NCBI GenBank assembly: GCA_902791985.1
Contig: CADAYD010000002.1
Coordinates: forward strand, 62,001-126,000
DNA from: an uncultured bacterium
Lineage (GTDB): Bacteria > Cyanobacteriota > Vampirovibrionia > Gastranaerophilales > Gastranaerophilaceae
Direction: 5' to 3'
Length of the DNA: 64,000 bases
Shown: one piece after another, positions 36,023-44,456 of the stretch
Layout of the letters: every line of letters starts with the position of its first letter
How positions within the stretch are numbered: the first letter of the stretch is position 1
The notes under the pieces: model-generated
What the model saw: only the letters and a program-made list of their open reading frames with translations
What the model was told of the DNA's origin: nothing
The model's database searches: none
Made by a program: the position numbers and the translations under genes

Positions 36023-37867
36023 TTACTCTACCGTAACAGACTTTGCCAGATTTCTTGGCTGATCGACATCTTTTCCTAAAAATTCAGCAATATAATATGC
36101 AATCAACTGAAGCGGAATAATCGCTATAATTGGAGATAACATCTCATCAACTTCAGGAACTCTTATAATGAAATCAAATAAGTCATCCAATTTTTTATCG
36201 GTTGAATTTGTTAATGCAACCATTCTGGCATTTCTTGCTTTTGCTTCTTCGCTGTTAGACAAAAGCTTTTCATAAACGGAGCCTTTCATAAGAATTGATA
36301 ACACAGGCATAGTTTCATCCAGCATAGCAATAGGACCGTGTTTGAGCTCTCCTGCGGGATAACCGGTAGCGTTTATATAGCTGATTTCTTTGAGCTTTAA
36401 TGCACCTTCCAGAGCAGTAGGATAATTAATTCCTCTTGCTATATAAATAAAATCTCTTGTACCTGAATACTTGCGCGCACAATTCTGAATATATTCCTTA
36501 GATGCAAGAATCTTTTCTATTTTTTGAGGAAGAGCAAGCATTTCTGATTTTAAATTTTTAATCATAACATCATCGCTTGAACCCTTAATCTCAGCCATAT
36601 AAATTGCCAATAAATAGAATGAAGTTAACTGTGCAATATAGGATTTTGTCGCAGCAACAGAAACTTCTATTCCCGCATTAACAGATAATAAACTGTCAGC
36701 CTCTCTCGCCATAGCACTGTCAGGACGATTTGTAATAATCAAAATATGCGAACCTTTTGCCTTTGACTGCTTAATCGCAGTAAGAGTATCAGCCGTTTCC
36801 CCAGACTGAGAAACCCCAATTACAAGGGTATGCGCATCAGTAACAGTTTTTCTGTAAATATATTCACTTGACGCCTCGACATCAACAGGTATACCGCATA
36901 AATCTTCAATCAAATATTTACCTATCATTGCGGCATGTAAAGAAGTTCCACAGGCAATAACCTGTATTCTGTTCAAATTTTTTAATGTTTCTCTTGTTAG
37001 TTTAACTTCATTAAGTTCCACAGGAGAATCTGAAGTGTGAAGCTTACCAACAAGAATATTTCTTATTACATCAGGTTGCTCATGAATTTCTTTAAGCATA
37101 TAGTGCTTATAACCCATTTTACTTAAAGCAACAGGCTCCCAAGGGAGCAGCTCAATTTTTGGACTAACTTCGTTCCCATTTTCATCCTGAATCTTAACAG
37201 AAGTTTTAGTAAGCGTAGCAATTTGATTATCGGACAAGTAAATCGCTTTATTTGTGTGTTTTATAAAAGCAGGTATATCTGATGCAGCGTAATACCCGTC
37301 GTTTCCAATACCTATAATCAATGGCGCATTACGTTTGGTTATAACCAGCTTATCCGGTTCGTTATTATGCATAATTTCCAGTGCATATGCACCTTCAATT
37401 TCTTTCGTTGCAAGAGCAACTGCCTGAGTTAAATCTTTTGTTTGAGCATATTTTTGAGCAACAAGATGCGCTACAGTCTCAGTATCAGTTTGAGAACGAA
37501 AAACACAACCGTCTTTTTCCAATTTAGCTTTTAGTTCTTTGTAATTTTCAATAATACCATTGTGAACAACCACAAGACTGCCGCAATTACATGTATGCGG
37601 ATGAGCATTAACCGTAGTAGGAGCACCGTGCGTTGCCCAGCGGATATGCCCTATACCCATTGTCGATTTGGAAATTTCGTAAGTATGAGAAGATAATTCA
37701 TCACGTAAATTTTTCAATTTACCGACAGCCTTATAAACCTTGATTTCATCATTACATTTAACAGCAATTCCGGATGAATCATATCCTCTGTATTCAAGCT
37801 GTTCCAAGCCGTCTAATAATATATCCAAAACGGGATTAATCCCCACATATCCTACTATTCCGCACAT
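36023..37867 (-). CDS. glmS: glutamine-fructose-6-phosphate aminotransferase (isomerizing)
   Basis: This enzyme makes glucosamine-6-phosphate for peptidoglycan and LPS. The 614 residues start MCGIVGYVG with the class II amidotransferase nucleophile Cys2. They contain HIRWATHGAPT, HNGIIENY, two SIS domains (IACGTSLHAA, then VSQSGETADTLTA) and the C-terminal KSVTVE. Length is normal. The leader is only about 100 bases and does not resemble the glmS ribozyme core. TAAGGAGAG precedes the ATG. Confidence 0.97.
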   Translation of the reverse strand: MCGIVGYVGINPVLDILLDGLEQLEYRGYDSSGIAVKCNDEIKVYKAVGKLKNLRDELSSHTYEISKSTMGIGHIRWATHGAPTTVNAHPHTCNCGSLVVVHNGIIENYKELKAKLEKDGCVFRSQTDTETVAHLVAQKYAQTKDLTQAVALATKEIEGAYALEIMHNNEPDKLVITKRNAPLIIGIGNDGYYAASDIPAFIKHTNKAIYLSDNQIATLTKTSVKIQDENGNEVSPKIELLPWEPVALSKMGYKHYMLKEIHEQPDVIRNILVGKLHTSDSPVELNEVKLTRETLKNLNRIQVIACGTSLHAAMIGKYLIEDLCGIPVDVEASSEYIYRKTVTDAHTLVIGVSQSGETADTLTAIKQSKAKGSHILIITNRPDSAMAREADSLLSVNAGIEVSVAATKSYIAQLTSFYLLAIYMAEIKGSSDDVMIKNLKSEMLALPQKIEKILASKEYIQNCARKYSGTRDFIYIARGINYPTALEGALKLKEISYINATGYPAGELKHGPIAMLDETMPVLSILMKGSVYEKLLSNSEEAKARNARMVALTNSTDKKLDDLFDFIIRVPEVDEMLSPIIAIIPLQLIAYYIAEFLGKDVDQPRNLAKSVTVE

Positions 37868-37885
37868 ACTTCGTAACTCTCCTTA

Positions 37886-37914
37886 ATGTTGCCGACGCAT
37901 CAACGCCAGCCTAC
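37886..37914 (-). other. GC-rich palindromic leader segment before glmS
   Basis: On the minus strand TGTAGGCTGGCGTTGATGCG followed by TCGGCAAC can fold and is much richer in GC than its surroundings. It could be a dispersed repeat fragment or a regulatory leader hairpin. Only one copy is seen here. Confidence 0.3.
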
Positions 37915-37971
37915 AATAATATATTACCATTAAAATATTTTATTTCGCATATATTTATATAAATTTTACAT

Positions 37972-38316
37972 TTAAAAAGATTTACCAAATACTCTCATAG
38001 GATAAGGCGGATAATATACATTATGATCATTCCATCTGTTACCGGTATAAAATCCTTGTTGATAAGACGGACCATAATACTGATTCAGATATGGAGATGG
38101 CGCAATTGGCGGAGTATAACCGGTAGGCTGACCGACAAATGCACTCTTTAATTTATTGAAAAGTCCTCTATTTTCACCACAATACGTATTCCCGTTTTCA
38201 ACCCAATTCTCATTACTGTAATCAGATGCGGAATATGTTTCACTATAGGCAAAAACACTTAAACCGGAAAACAAAATGGGGAACATTAAAGCAATAACTA
38301 ACACGTTTTTTATCAT
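37972..38316 (-). CDS. small secreted Tyr/Pro/Asn-rich protein
   Basis: The 114-residue product has a signal peptide (1-23, ending SVFA) and a mature part rich in Tyr, Pro, Gly and Asn (GYTPPIAPSPYLNQYYGPSY). There are no transmembrane segments after the signal and only one Cys. Not recognised; possibly a surface or envelope structural protein. GAGGA lies before the ATG. Monocistronic. Confidence 0.7.
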   Translation of the reverse strand: MIKNVLVIALMFPILFSGLSVFAYSETYSASDYSNENWVENGNTYCGENRGLFNKLKSAFVGQPTGYTPPIAPSPYLNQYYGPSYQQGFYTGNRWNDHNVYYPPYPMRVFGKSF

Positions 38317-38421
38317 AATTAAATCCTCTTTACAAACAATTTAAAGAACCGGAATATATTTTTTAATCGGACAACAGGTTAACAATTGGACTAAATTTGT
38401 TAAAAATGTTAAAATAAATTT

Positions 38422-40479
38422 ATGGCAGAAAGTTTAAAAAAGAAAAGAGTTATAGCCTATATTCATTCACATTGGGATAGAGAATGGTACAGAGAATTTG
38501 AAGTATTTCGGCTTCGATTATTGAGAGTTTTTGATAATGTTTTAGATTTACTCGAAAGAAATGAAATTCCGTCATTTTACTTTGACGGACAAGTAGCAGC
38601 ACTGCTTGATTATTTGGAATTCAGACCTCAAAAAGAAAAACTAATCAGAAAACTCATAAAAAATAAGAAGCTTTTCATTGGACCTTTTTATACACTGGTA
38701 GATGAATTTTTAACAGACGGAATATGCTTTAGAAAGAATCTTGAAATAGGAATGCAAATAGCAAAAGATTTTGGCTGCGAAGATTTTATAGGCTATTTTG
38801 CAGATACATTCGGGCATAGTAAACATATTCCGGATATTTTGAAAGAATACGGAATAGATAAGGCAATTGTTTGGCGTGGAGTAGGAGATTTACCTTCAGA
38901 ATTTATATTTAACGGTGTTCCGACAGTAAATCTTGTACGGGGTTACTTTATGGATGTATTTGCATCAGATAAACCTATAGAGGGAAAAGCACAATTTTTA
39001 AAAAAAAATCTTGACATGATTGCTGAAAAATCCGGTAATACCTTATTGCTCCCTATTGGTGCAGATCATCTGGGAGTGCCGAGAGATATCGACTACCAAA
39101 TTGCAGAAATAAATACATTACTGCAGAATTACGAAATTGTGTTATCAAATCCTTTTGAATACTTTAATAATGTAGAATTTAAAGTAAAATACGATGAAGA
39201 ACTCAGAGACAATTCCAAAACATTTATACTTCCAGGATGCTACAGTGCTCGAACAAAATTAAAACAACTCAACACTGAATGTTCTTACAAACTGGATATA
39301 GCAAATAAACTTCAATACAACTTCGGCGGGAATTATGATTATGCAATCGATTATGCATACAAATTATTGCTGCAAAATCAAGCGCATGACAGTATTTGCG
39401 GGTGTTCAACGGACGAAGTACACGAAGAAAATATTGTTCGATACAAAAAAATATTACAAATTGCCAATACAATAATAGAAGAAACACGATTCAACAGAGA
39501 AGAAGAAATAGTTGCAAGCTTTAAATACCAAAATAAATATAAAATTATAGCAAAGGAACAAACGCAAATACCTGAAAACGGGCAAATTATAGGCGAAAAA
39601 GAAGGATTTCCATCCAGTATACTTTATGATACTTTAAAAATCCCAATAACAGAGGATTATACAAAAATATACACCGTACTAAAAGAATTTAAAGGGGACG
39701 ATTCTCCGACAGATTTGGCCGTAGATGACAATTGTCTTATGAATTCAAATATAAGATTGGAAGTTAAAGACGGAAAAATAAATTTATATAGCGGAAAAAA
39801 TGTGCATAATGACTTTATAGAATTTGTAAGAAAAAAAGATTTAGGGGATACGTATAATTTTGCACCTGCAGATGATAAAGAGGAAATTGCCCAAATAAAT
39901 TCTGCAAGAGTTCTTACAGACGGACCTTTACAATGTTCAATAAAAATTGACACTTCTTTCTTTGGAGTAATTGCAACCCTTAACAAAAAATCAAAATTAA
40001 TTAACTTTAATATAACTTGGACAAATCTTCTTACAAACAGAATATGGCAAGTCAGGTTTAAACTTAACAAACCAATAAAAGAAACTTGGTCCGAAGATTT
40101 AAATGAACTTGTAAAAAGAAAATTTGACCCTAATTATAATATGAAACTCAATCTGCCTTTTGAAAAGGGAAAAGAAGCCAAAACAAATACTGCCCCGATG
40201 CAAAGATTTGTATGGGCAAACGGTTTTGGTATAATAACAAAAGGATTATGCGAGTATGAAATTCGAAAAAATACAATTGCAGTCACTTTATTACGCAGCA
40301 TCGGAATAATATCCAATCCTCAAAATCCTGCAAGAACTACCCCTGCCGGTCCGCCGATAAAAGTACCTGAGGCACAACAATTAGGCGAAAATAATGTGAA
40401 ATTCGCATTCGGATTTTTTAAACTTGATGACTGGGCAGAATATGTTGAAGAAATTTATCCCCAAACAATCATCCTGTAA
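38422..40479 (+). CDS. glycoside hydrolase family 38 alpha-mannosidase-like enzyme
   Basis: The 685 residues begin with the GH38 active-site motif HSHWDREWYREFEVFR (His/Asp zinc ligands and Asp nucleophile region). They continue with FYFDGQ, GPFYTLVDEFLTDG, FADTFGHSKHIPDIL (second zinc Asp) and QNQAHDSICGCSTDEVH. Close relatives include 2-O-mannosylglycerate hydrolases and alpha-mannosidases. It is shorter than most (~850-1000) because the C-terminal beta domains are reduced. No signal peptide, so cytoplasmic. No Shine-Dalgarno is seen before the ATG. No sugar transporter is adjacent. Confidence 0.9.
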   Translation: MAESLKKKRVIAYIHSHWDREWYREFEVFRLRLLRVFDNVLDLLERNEIPSFYFDGQVAALLDYLEFRPQKEKLIRKLIKNKKLFIGPFYTLVDEFLTDGICFRKNLEIGMQIAKDFGCEDFIGYFADTFGHSKHIPDILKEYGIDKAIVWRGVGDLPSEFIFNGVPTVNLVRGYFMDVFASDKPIEGKAQFLKKNLDMIAEKSGNTLLLPIGADHLGVPRDIDYQIAEINTLLQNYEIVLSNPFEYFNNVEFKVKYDEELRDNSKTFILPGCYSARTKLKQLNTECSYKLDIANKLQYNFGGNYDYAIDYAYKLLLQNQAHDSICGCSTDEVHEENIVRYKKILQIANTIIEETRFNREEEIVASFKYQNKYKIIAKEQTQIPENGQIIGEKEGFPSSILYDTLKIPITEDYTKIYTVLKEFKGDDSPTDLAVDDNCLMNSNIRLEVKDGKINLYSGKNVHNDFIEFVRKKDLGDTYNFAPADDKEEIAQINSARVLTDGPLQCSIKIDTSFFGVIATLNKKSKLINFNITWTNLLTNRIWQVRFKLNKPIKETWSEDLNELVKRKFDPNYNMKLNLPFEKGKEAKTNTAPMQRFVWANGFGIITKGLCEYEIRKNTIAVTLLRSIGIISNPQNPARTTPAGPPIKVPEAQQLGENNVKFAFGFFKLDDWAEYVEEIYPQTIIL

Positions 40480-40565
40480 GAATTAAAGTATTCAACCGTT
40501 TATAGTATTGAAATTCTTTATAAACTGTAGTTTAATAACTATAGTAGTATAATGAGGGTAGAATT

Positions 40566-41525
40566 ATGTTGGAAATCACCAAAACACAAGATGACGGATC
40601 ATTAAAAACCCTTGATTTGAATGAGGCGGTTTCCGGTTCTTGGTTTAATCTTATAAACCCAACAAGAGAAGAAATCCAGCAAGTTTCACTTGTATTGGAT
40701 TTAGATGAAAGTTTCTTAAATAATTCCCTCGACGTCGACGAGTTATCTCGTATGGAATTTGAAGATGGAAATCTTTTAGTCATTACAAATGTTCCTATTA
40801 TGGATGAGGAAGGCAATTTTGATACCTTACCGCTTGGGTTAATTTTCACACATGAAAGTATTATTACTGTCTGCTCTAAAGAAAATAAAATTATCAGTTC
40901 TTTTAATGAAGATACTGCAAAATTCTTTGATACCCGTCAAAAGGCTAATTTCATGCTAAGCATATTATTTAGAGCCGCAAAATTTTATCTGAGATATTTG
41001 AATATAATCAATAAGCAAACCGAAAATATTGAAGAATCTTTAAGGAAAACTACAAACAACAAAGCACTTTTTCAATTGATGGAAATACAGAAATCTCTCG
41101 TTTACTTTACAACATCTTTAAAAGATAACCAGTTGGTATTACAAAAACTCTTGAGAATTGTAAACGCAAATACAGGGAACTTACAATCCATTTTGAAATT
41201 TACCGAAGATGACGTTGATATGTTAGAAGATGTTATTATTGAAAATAAACAGGCATCTGAGATGGTTGAAATGCACAGAACAATTCTTGAAAGCATGATG
41301 GATTGTATGGCCTCAATAATTAATAACAACTTAAACCTTGTGATGAAATTTTTGGCATCAATAACAATTATTATGTCCATCCCAACAATGATAGGAAGTT
41401 TTTGGGGTATGAATGTTCCAATGCCTTTTGGTACGAACAGTCTTGGATTTTTATTCGTTATTATGATATCAATTTTAGCAACTTGCGTAGTAGCGATATT
41501 CTTTAACCGTAAAGGAATGATGTAG
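40566..41525 (+). CDS. corA: CorA-family divalent cation transporter
   Basis: CorA channels import Mg2+ (or Co2+). The 319 residues have the cytoplasmic alpha/beta domain, the long stalk helix (~180-260) and two C-terminal membrane helices (~255-280 and 295-315) joined by the signature loop FWGMNVPMPF, a GMN pore motif. GAGGG lies before the ATG and TATAAT at 40548-40553. Confidence 0.93.
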   Translation: MLEITKTQDDGSLKTLDLNEAVSGSWFNLINPTREEIQQVSLVLDLDESFLNNSLDVDELSRMEFEDGNLLVITNVPIMDEEGNFDTLPLGLIFTHESIITVCSKENKIISSFNEDTAKFFDTRQKANFMLSILFRAAKFYLRYLNIINKQTENIEESLRKTTNNKALFQLMEIQKSLVYFTTSLKDNQLVLQKLLRIVNANTGNLQSILKFTEDDVDMLEDVIIENKQASEMVEMHRTILESMMDCMASIINNNLNLVMKFLASITIIMSIPTMIGSFWGMNVPMPFGTNSLGFLFVIMISILATCVVAIFFNRKGMM

Positions 41526-41527
41526 AA

Positions 41528-42274
41528 TTACACAAATAATTCATACATTATAATCGTTGCACTTGAGGCAAGATTCAATGATTCAACGTTCTTATTCATT
41601 TCAATTTTTAGAGAATCAGTTGAATAGTTTATTAGCTCTTCACTTAAACCGTCAGCTTCAGAACCGAACATGAGTAGTGCAGGGGTATTTAGTTTAAAAG
41701 TTTTCAAAAAATTAGTGCTCCTTGGCAGCGTAGCAATTCTTGAATAGTTTGCAAATATAGAATTTAATATATCAAAACTATCAATTTCAATAATTGGCAG
41801 TTTCCACAAGTTACCAACACTTGAGCGAACACATTTCGGATTGTATAAATCAGTACAATCTCCGTACAAAACAATCCCATCACATCCAAAAGCAACAGCC
41901 GAGCGAATAATTGTTCCTAAGTTACCGGAATCTTTTATATTTTCAAGCAAAATTACTTTATTTAAAGTTTTGAATAATTCTGATGAATATTTTTTTTGTT
42001 GCCCGATGGCAACAGCCTCAGGAGGCGACTCTGTTGAAGATATTTTTTTTATCACTGTAGAATTTGTTTCTATTATCAAATCTTGTGCAAATTCATACTT
42101 TGATAAATATTCTTTATCAACAAAAATTCTTTCAATTTTAATCCCATAATCGTAAGCTTCTTTAATTGTTTTGTAACCTTCAATCAAAAATTTGCCGCTT
42201 TGACTGCGGTATTTTTTTTGCAATAATTTCGCACAATCTTTGACATATTGATTAGTTGGGCTGGCTATTTCCAT
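41528..42274 (-). CDS. SpoU/TrmH-family RNA 2'-O-methyltransferase
   Basis: The 248 residues comprise an N-terminal RNA-binding substrate domain (CAKLLQKKYRSQSGKFLIEG) and the SPOUT knot with motif 1 (NIKDSGNLGTIIRSA), motif 2 (MFGSEADGLSEE) and motif 3 (VESLNLASSATIIMYEL). It probably methylates 23S rRNA or tRNA ribose; the exact nucleotide cannot be read. It overlaps the M24 peptidase gene by one base, in the ppiC-pepP-spoU unit. Confidence 0.92.
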   Translation of the reverse strand: MEIASPTNQYVKDCAKLLQKKYRSQSGKFLIEGYKTIKEAYDYGIKIERIFVDKEYLSKYEFAQDLIIETNSTVIKKISSTESPPEAVAIGQQKKYSSELFKTLNKVILLENIKDSGNLGTIIRSAVAFGCDGIVLYGDCTDLYNPKCVRSSVGNLWKLPIIEIDSFDILNSIFANYSRIATLPRSTNFLKTFKLNTPALLMFGSEADGLSEELINYSTDSLKIEMNKNVESLNLASSATIIMYELFV

Positions 42275-43836
42275 TAGATTACCTCAAATTCTTCAAGCCA
42301 ATTACGTTCTATATCAGAAAGCATATCATAATTTATAAGTTTTTTCTCAAAATTCATTTTTACAAATGACTCTATCGCTCCATTATGATAATAGCAAGAA
42401 TTTTCAAGCCTTATACCAAACTCACCCTCTTTATATAATCCCGGCTCGATAGAAAAACATTCACCTTCAAGCAAAGGGACTTTTGCTATTTCATTAGCGC
42501 TAAGATTTGGAGGATATTCATGAACATTCACTCCAATACCATGCCCTAATCCATGGTTAAAAATAAAACCGCCTAAATCTCTTTCATTAAAGAAATCTCT
42601 AACATATTTATCAATTTCATAGCCGTTTATTGGTCTGTTTAAATGAGTTTTCGGGTAATTATATGCATGTAAAAAAGCCTTAAGAACATTAGTATAAATC
42701 TTTTTATGATGTGCGGTCGGCTCGCCTTTAACAAATACTCTCGTAATATCAGTAGCAAGACCGCCTTCGAAATATCCACCGCAATCAACAAGGACAAGAC
42801 TTCCATCCGTAATCTTTTCCTCTTTTGAACATTTTGAATAATGAGCGAGTGCACTATTTTTATCTTTTGCAACAATCGAAGCAAAACTTAAACCCAAAGC
42901 CCCTTGATTTTTGAACTCTTTTGCAAGTTGAACGGCAATATCAAACTCTGAAATATTGTCATTACTATATATGTAATCTCTTATAGCACGAACTGCATTA
43001 TCAGTTTTTTTAAATGCCACTTTTAGATGCTCTATTTCTGCATTATTTTTTTGAGCTTTCATTTGTTTTATCTGATTAATTTTCATTTCATAGGCACGAT
43101 CACCTAAAAGCATATAATCATAAGCATTTATTTTGTTTTTATCGACATAAACTTTATGCTTTGTATTTTTTAAAAACTCATCCAAATTTTTCAGTTTTTC
43201 ACCGTTAAATAAGATCGCATTATCCTTCATTATAATGGCTTTAGCTTGAATTTTTGCACTGTAAGGCTGAATTACAAAATTTCTTAAATTAAAAAGATAA
43301 GAAACTTCATCTAAATCCGTTACATAAATCGCTTCATTTTCGCTCAAATTTGATGATATTAAAGAAATTTTTTCATCAGCAGTTAATCCTGTCAGACTAG
43401 GATCTATTTGAACATCCCCTTGTGAATTCGCTGAAAAATTTTCATCAAACGGATCATTATCAAAATAGCGCAAACTCCTTTTTGACAGCAATTTATCGAT
43501 TTTGTTTTGAGAATTTTTCTTAGAAAAGACACCTAAAACTTCATTTTCCGGTATACGTGCTGCTATTTCATCAATAATATTTTGCCCTGTTTGGAGTTTT
43601 ACAACAGACACAATGTCATGATTAACCTCACAATCTGCTTGAATATGGTACCTCCCATCAACAAACAAATAAATAGTTTCTGGAGTAACAAGTGCTTCTC
43701 CGGTTGAACCTGTAAAACCCGTCAATTTATATCTTGAATTCTGCGACAAAGCATTATACTCAACCAAAAACTCATTGGTCGAATTAACAAGTAAATAATT
43801 TATATCGTTATCCTGCATAAAAGAGCGGATATTCAT
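42274..43836 (-). CDS. M24B metallopeptidase, Xaa-Pro aminopeptidase type
   Basis: The enzyme removes N-terminal residues preceding proline. The 520 residues have two creatinase-like N-terminal domains (~1-130 and 140-270) and the pita-bread catalytic domain. Metal ligands are visible: VDCGGYFEGGLATDITR (two Asp), GLGHGIGVNVHE (His), FSIEPGLY (Glu) and GIRLEN (Glu). Length fits the three-domain type. The parvulin gene precedes it by 16 bases. Confidence 0.93.
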   Translation of the reverse strand: MNIRSFMQDNDINYLLVNSTNEFLVEYNALSQNSRYKLTGFTGSTGEALVTPETIYLFVDGRYHIQADCEVNHDIVSVVKLQTGQNIIDEIAARIPENEVLGVFSKKNSQNKIDKLLSKRSLRYFDNDPFDENFSANSQGDVQIDPSLTGLTADEKISLISSNLSENEAIYVTDLDEVSYLFNLRNFVIQPYSAKIQAKAIIMKDNAILFNGEKLKNLDEFLKNTKHKVYVDKNKINAYDYMLLGDRAYEMKINQIKQMKAQKNNAEIEHLKVAFKKTDNAVRAIRDYIYSNDNISEFDIAVQLAKEFKNQGALGLSFASIVAKDKNSALAHYSKCSKEEKITDGSLVLVDCGGYFEGGLATDITRVFVKGEPTAHHKKIYTNVLKAFLHAYNYPKTHLNRPINGYEIDKYVRDFFNERDLGGFIFNHGLGHGIGVNVHEYPPNLSANEIAKVPLLEGECFSIEPGLYKEGEFGIRLENSCYYHNGAIESFVKMNFEKKLINYDMLSDIERNWLEEFEVI

Positions 43837-43852
43837 ACTTACACCTAGAAAA

Positions 43853-44137
43853 TTAATCTTCTTTACCTGTAAGCTGTATCAAGTGCCAGCCAAACTGAGT
43901 TTCAACAGGTTTTGAAACCTCTCCAACCTCCATTGAAAAACATGCATCTTCAAAAGGCTTTACCATAACACCTTTTCCAAAATACCCTAAGTCCCCGCCT
44001 TCTCTACCTGACGGACAAAGAGATTTTTCCATCGCAGCATCGGCAAAATCAATCTTGCCGCTTGTAATTTCATTGTATAAATCGTTTGCTTCCTGTTCTG
44101 TTTTTACTAAAATATGGCTTGCTCTAACTTCTGTCAT
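43853..44137 (-). CDS. parvulin-type peptidyl-prolyl cis-trans isomerase
   Basis: The 94-residue single-domain parvulin begins VRASHILVKTEQEAN and continues with KSLCPSGREGGDLGYFGKG and FGWHLIQLTG, which holds the catalytic His/Cys-type pocket residues. There is no signal peptide, so a cytoplasmic PpiC type is likely. GGAGT lies before the ATG. First gene of a three-gene unit. Confidence 0.93.
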   Translation of the reverse strand: MTEVRASHILVKTEQEANDLYNEITSGKIDFADAAMEKSLCPSGREGGDLGYFGKGVMVKPFEDACFSMEVGEVSKPVETQFGWHLIQLTGKED

Positions 44138-44232
44138 CTTGTACTCCTATTAATTAAATAATATCCACCCCAATAGAATACAATAAAAAGACCTGTCTTG
44201 CAACAAACAAAACAAGTCGGAAGTTATAAAAC

Positions 44233-44353
44233 ATGAAAAATTGATTTTAAAGGCGTAAGTCCAAAACATTTTAGACCAAACCGGAAAAGAAACAAATCTT
44301 ATCGCAACCCCGAAAAAGTGCTTGGATGCATTGAACTTACAATATTATCATAA
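44233..44353 (+). pseudogene. 39-codon small ORF broken by one extra A
   Basis: An ATG at 44233 with CGGAAG upstream opens a frame that stops after three codons. Removing one A from the A5 run at 44236-44240 gives an open frame to TAA at 44351-44353. It encodes a very basic peptide (GVSPKHFRPNRKRNKSYRNP) of 39 residues. This could be a decayed gene, a base-call error in a homopolymer or slippage. Coincidence is possible at this length. Confidence 0.35.
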
Positions 44354-44378
44354 CCCCTCATGCCTTTATGTTGCACCA

Positions 44379-44435
44379 CTCTAAAGTATAAATTTTAACC
44401 ACTCTTACGGAGTATTTATTAATAATACTTTAGAG
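44379..44435. repeat. 11-bp perfect inverted repeat with inner hairpin
   Basis: CTCTAAAGTAT (44379-44389) is exactly complementary to ATACTTTAGAG (44425-44435). The 35-base centre contains ACTC/GAGT. It lies just 3' of the U32 peptidase stop on the minus strand and lacks a T-tract, so it may be a processing or stability hairpin, a Rho-type end or a small repeat. Confidence 0.6.
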
Positions 44436-44456
44436 CTACAAATAAATAAGAATAAA

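Larger units (their letters stand above)
44138..44456. other. 319-base intergenic region
   Basis: Between two minus-strand genes. It holds a probably frameshifted small ORF on the plus strand (44233-44353) and a long inverted repeat (44379-44435), both described separately. I see no tRNA or recognised RNA. CTTGCAACAAACAAAACAAG near 44197 may form a weak stem. Confidence 0.6.

Noticed and set aside
37868..37971. glmS ribozyme
   Set aside because: The leader is only about 100 bases and lacks the conserved ribozyme core; only a GC-rich hairpin is seen.
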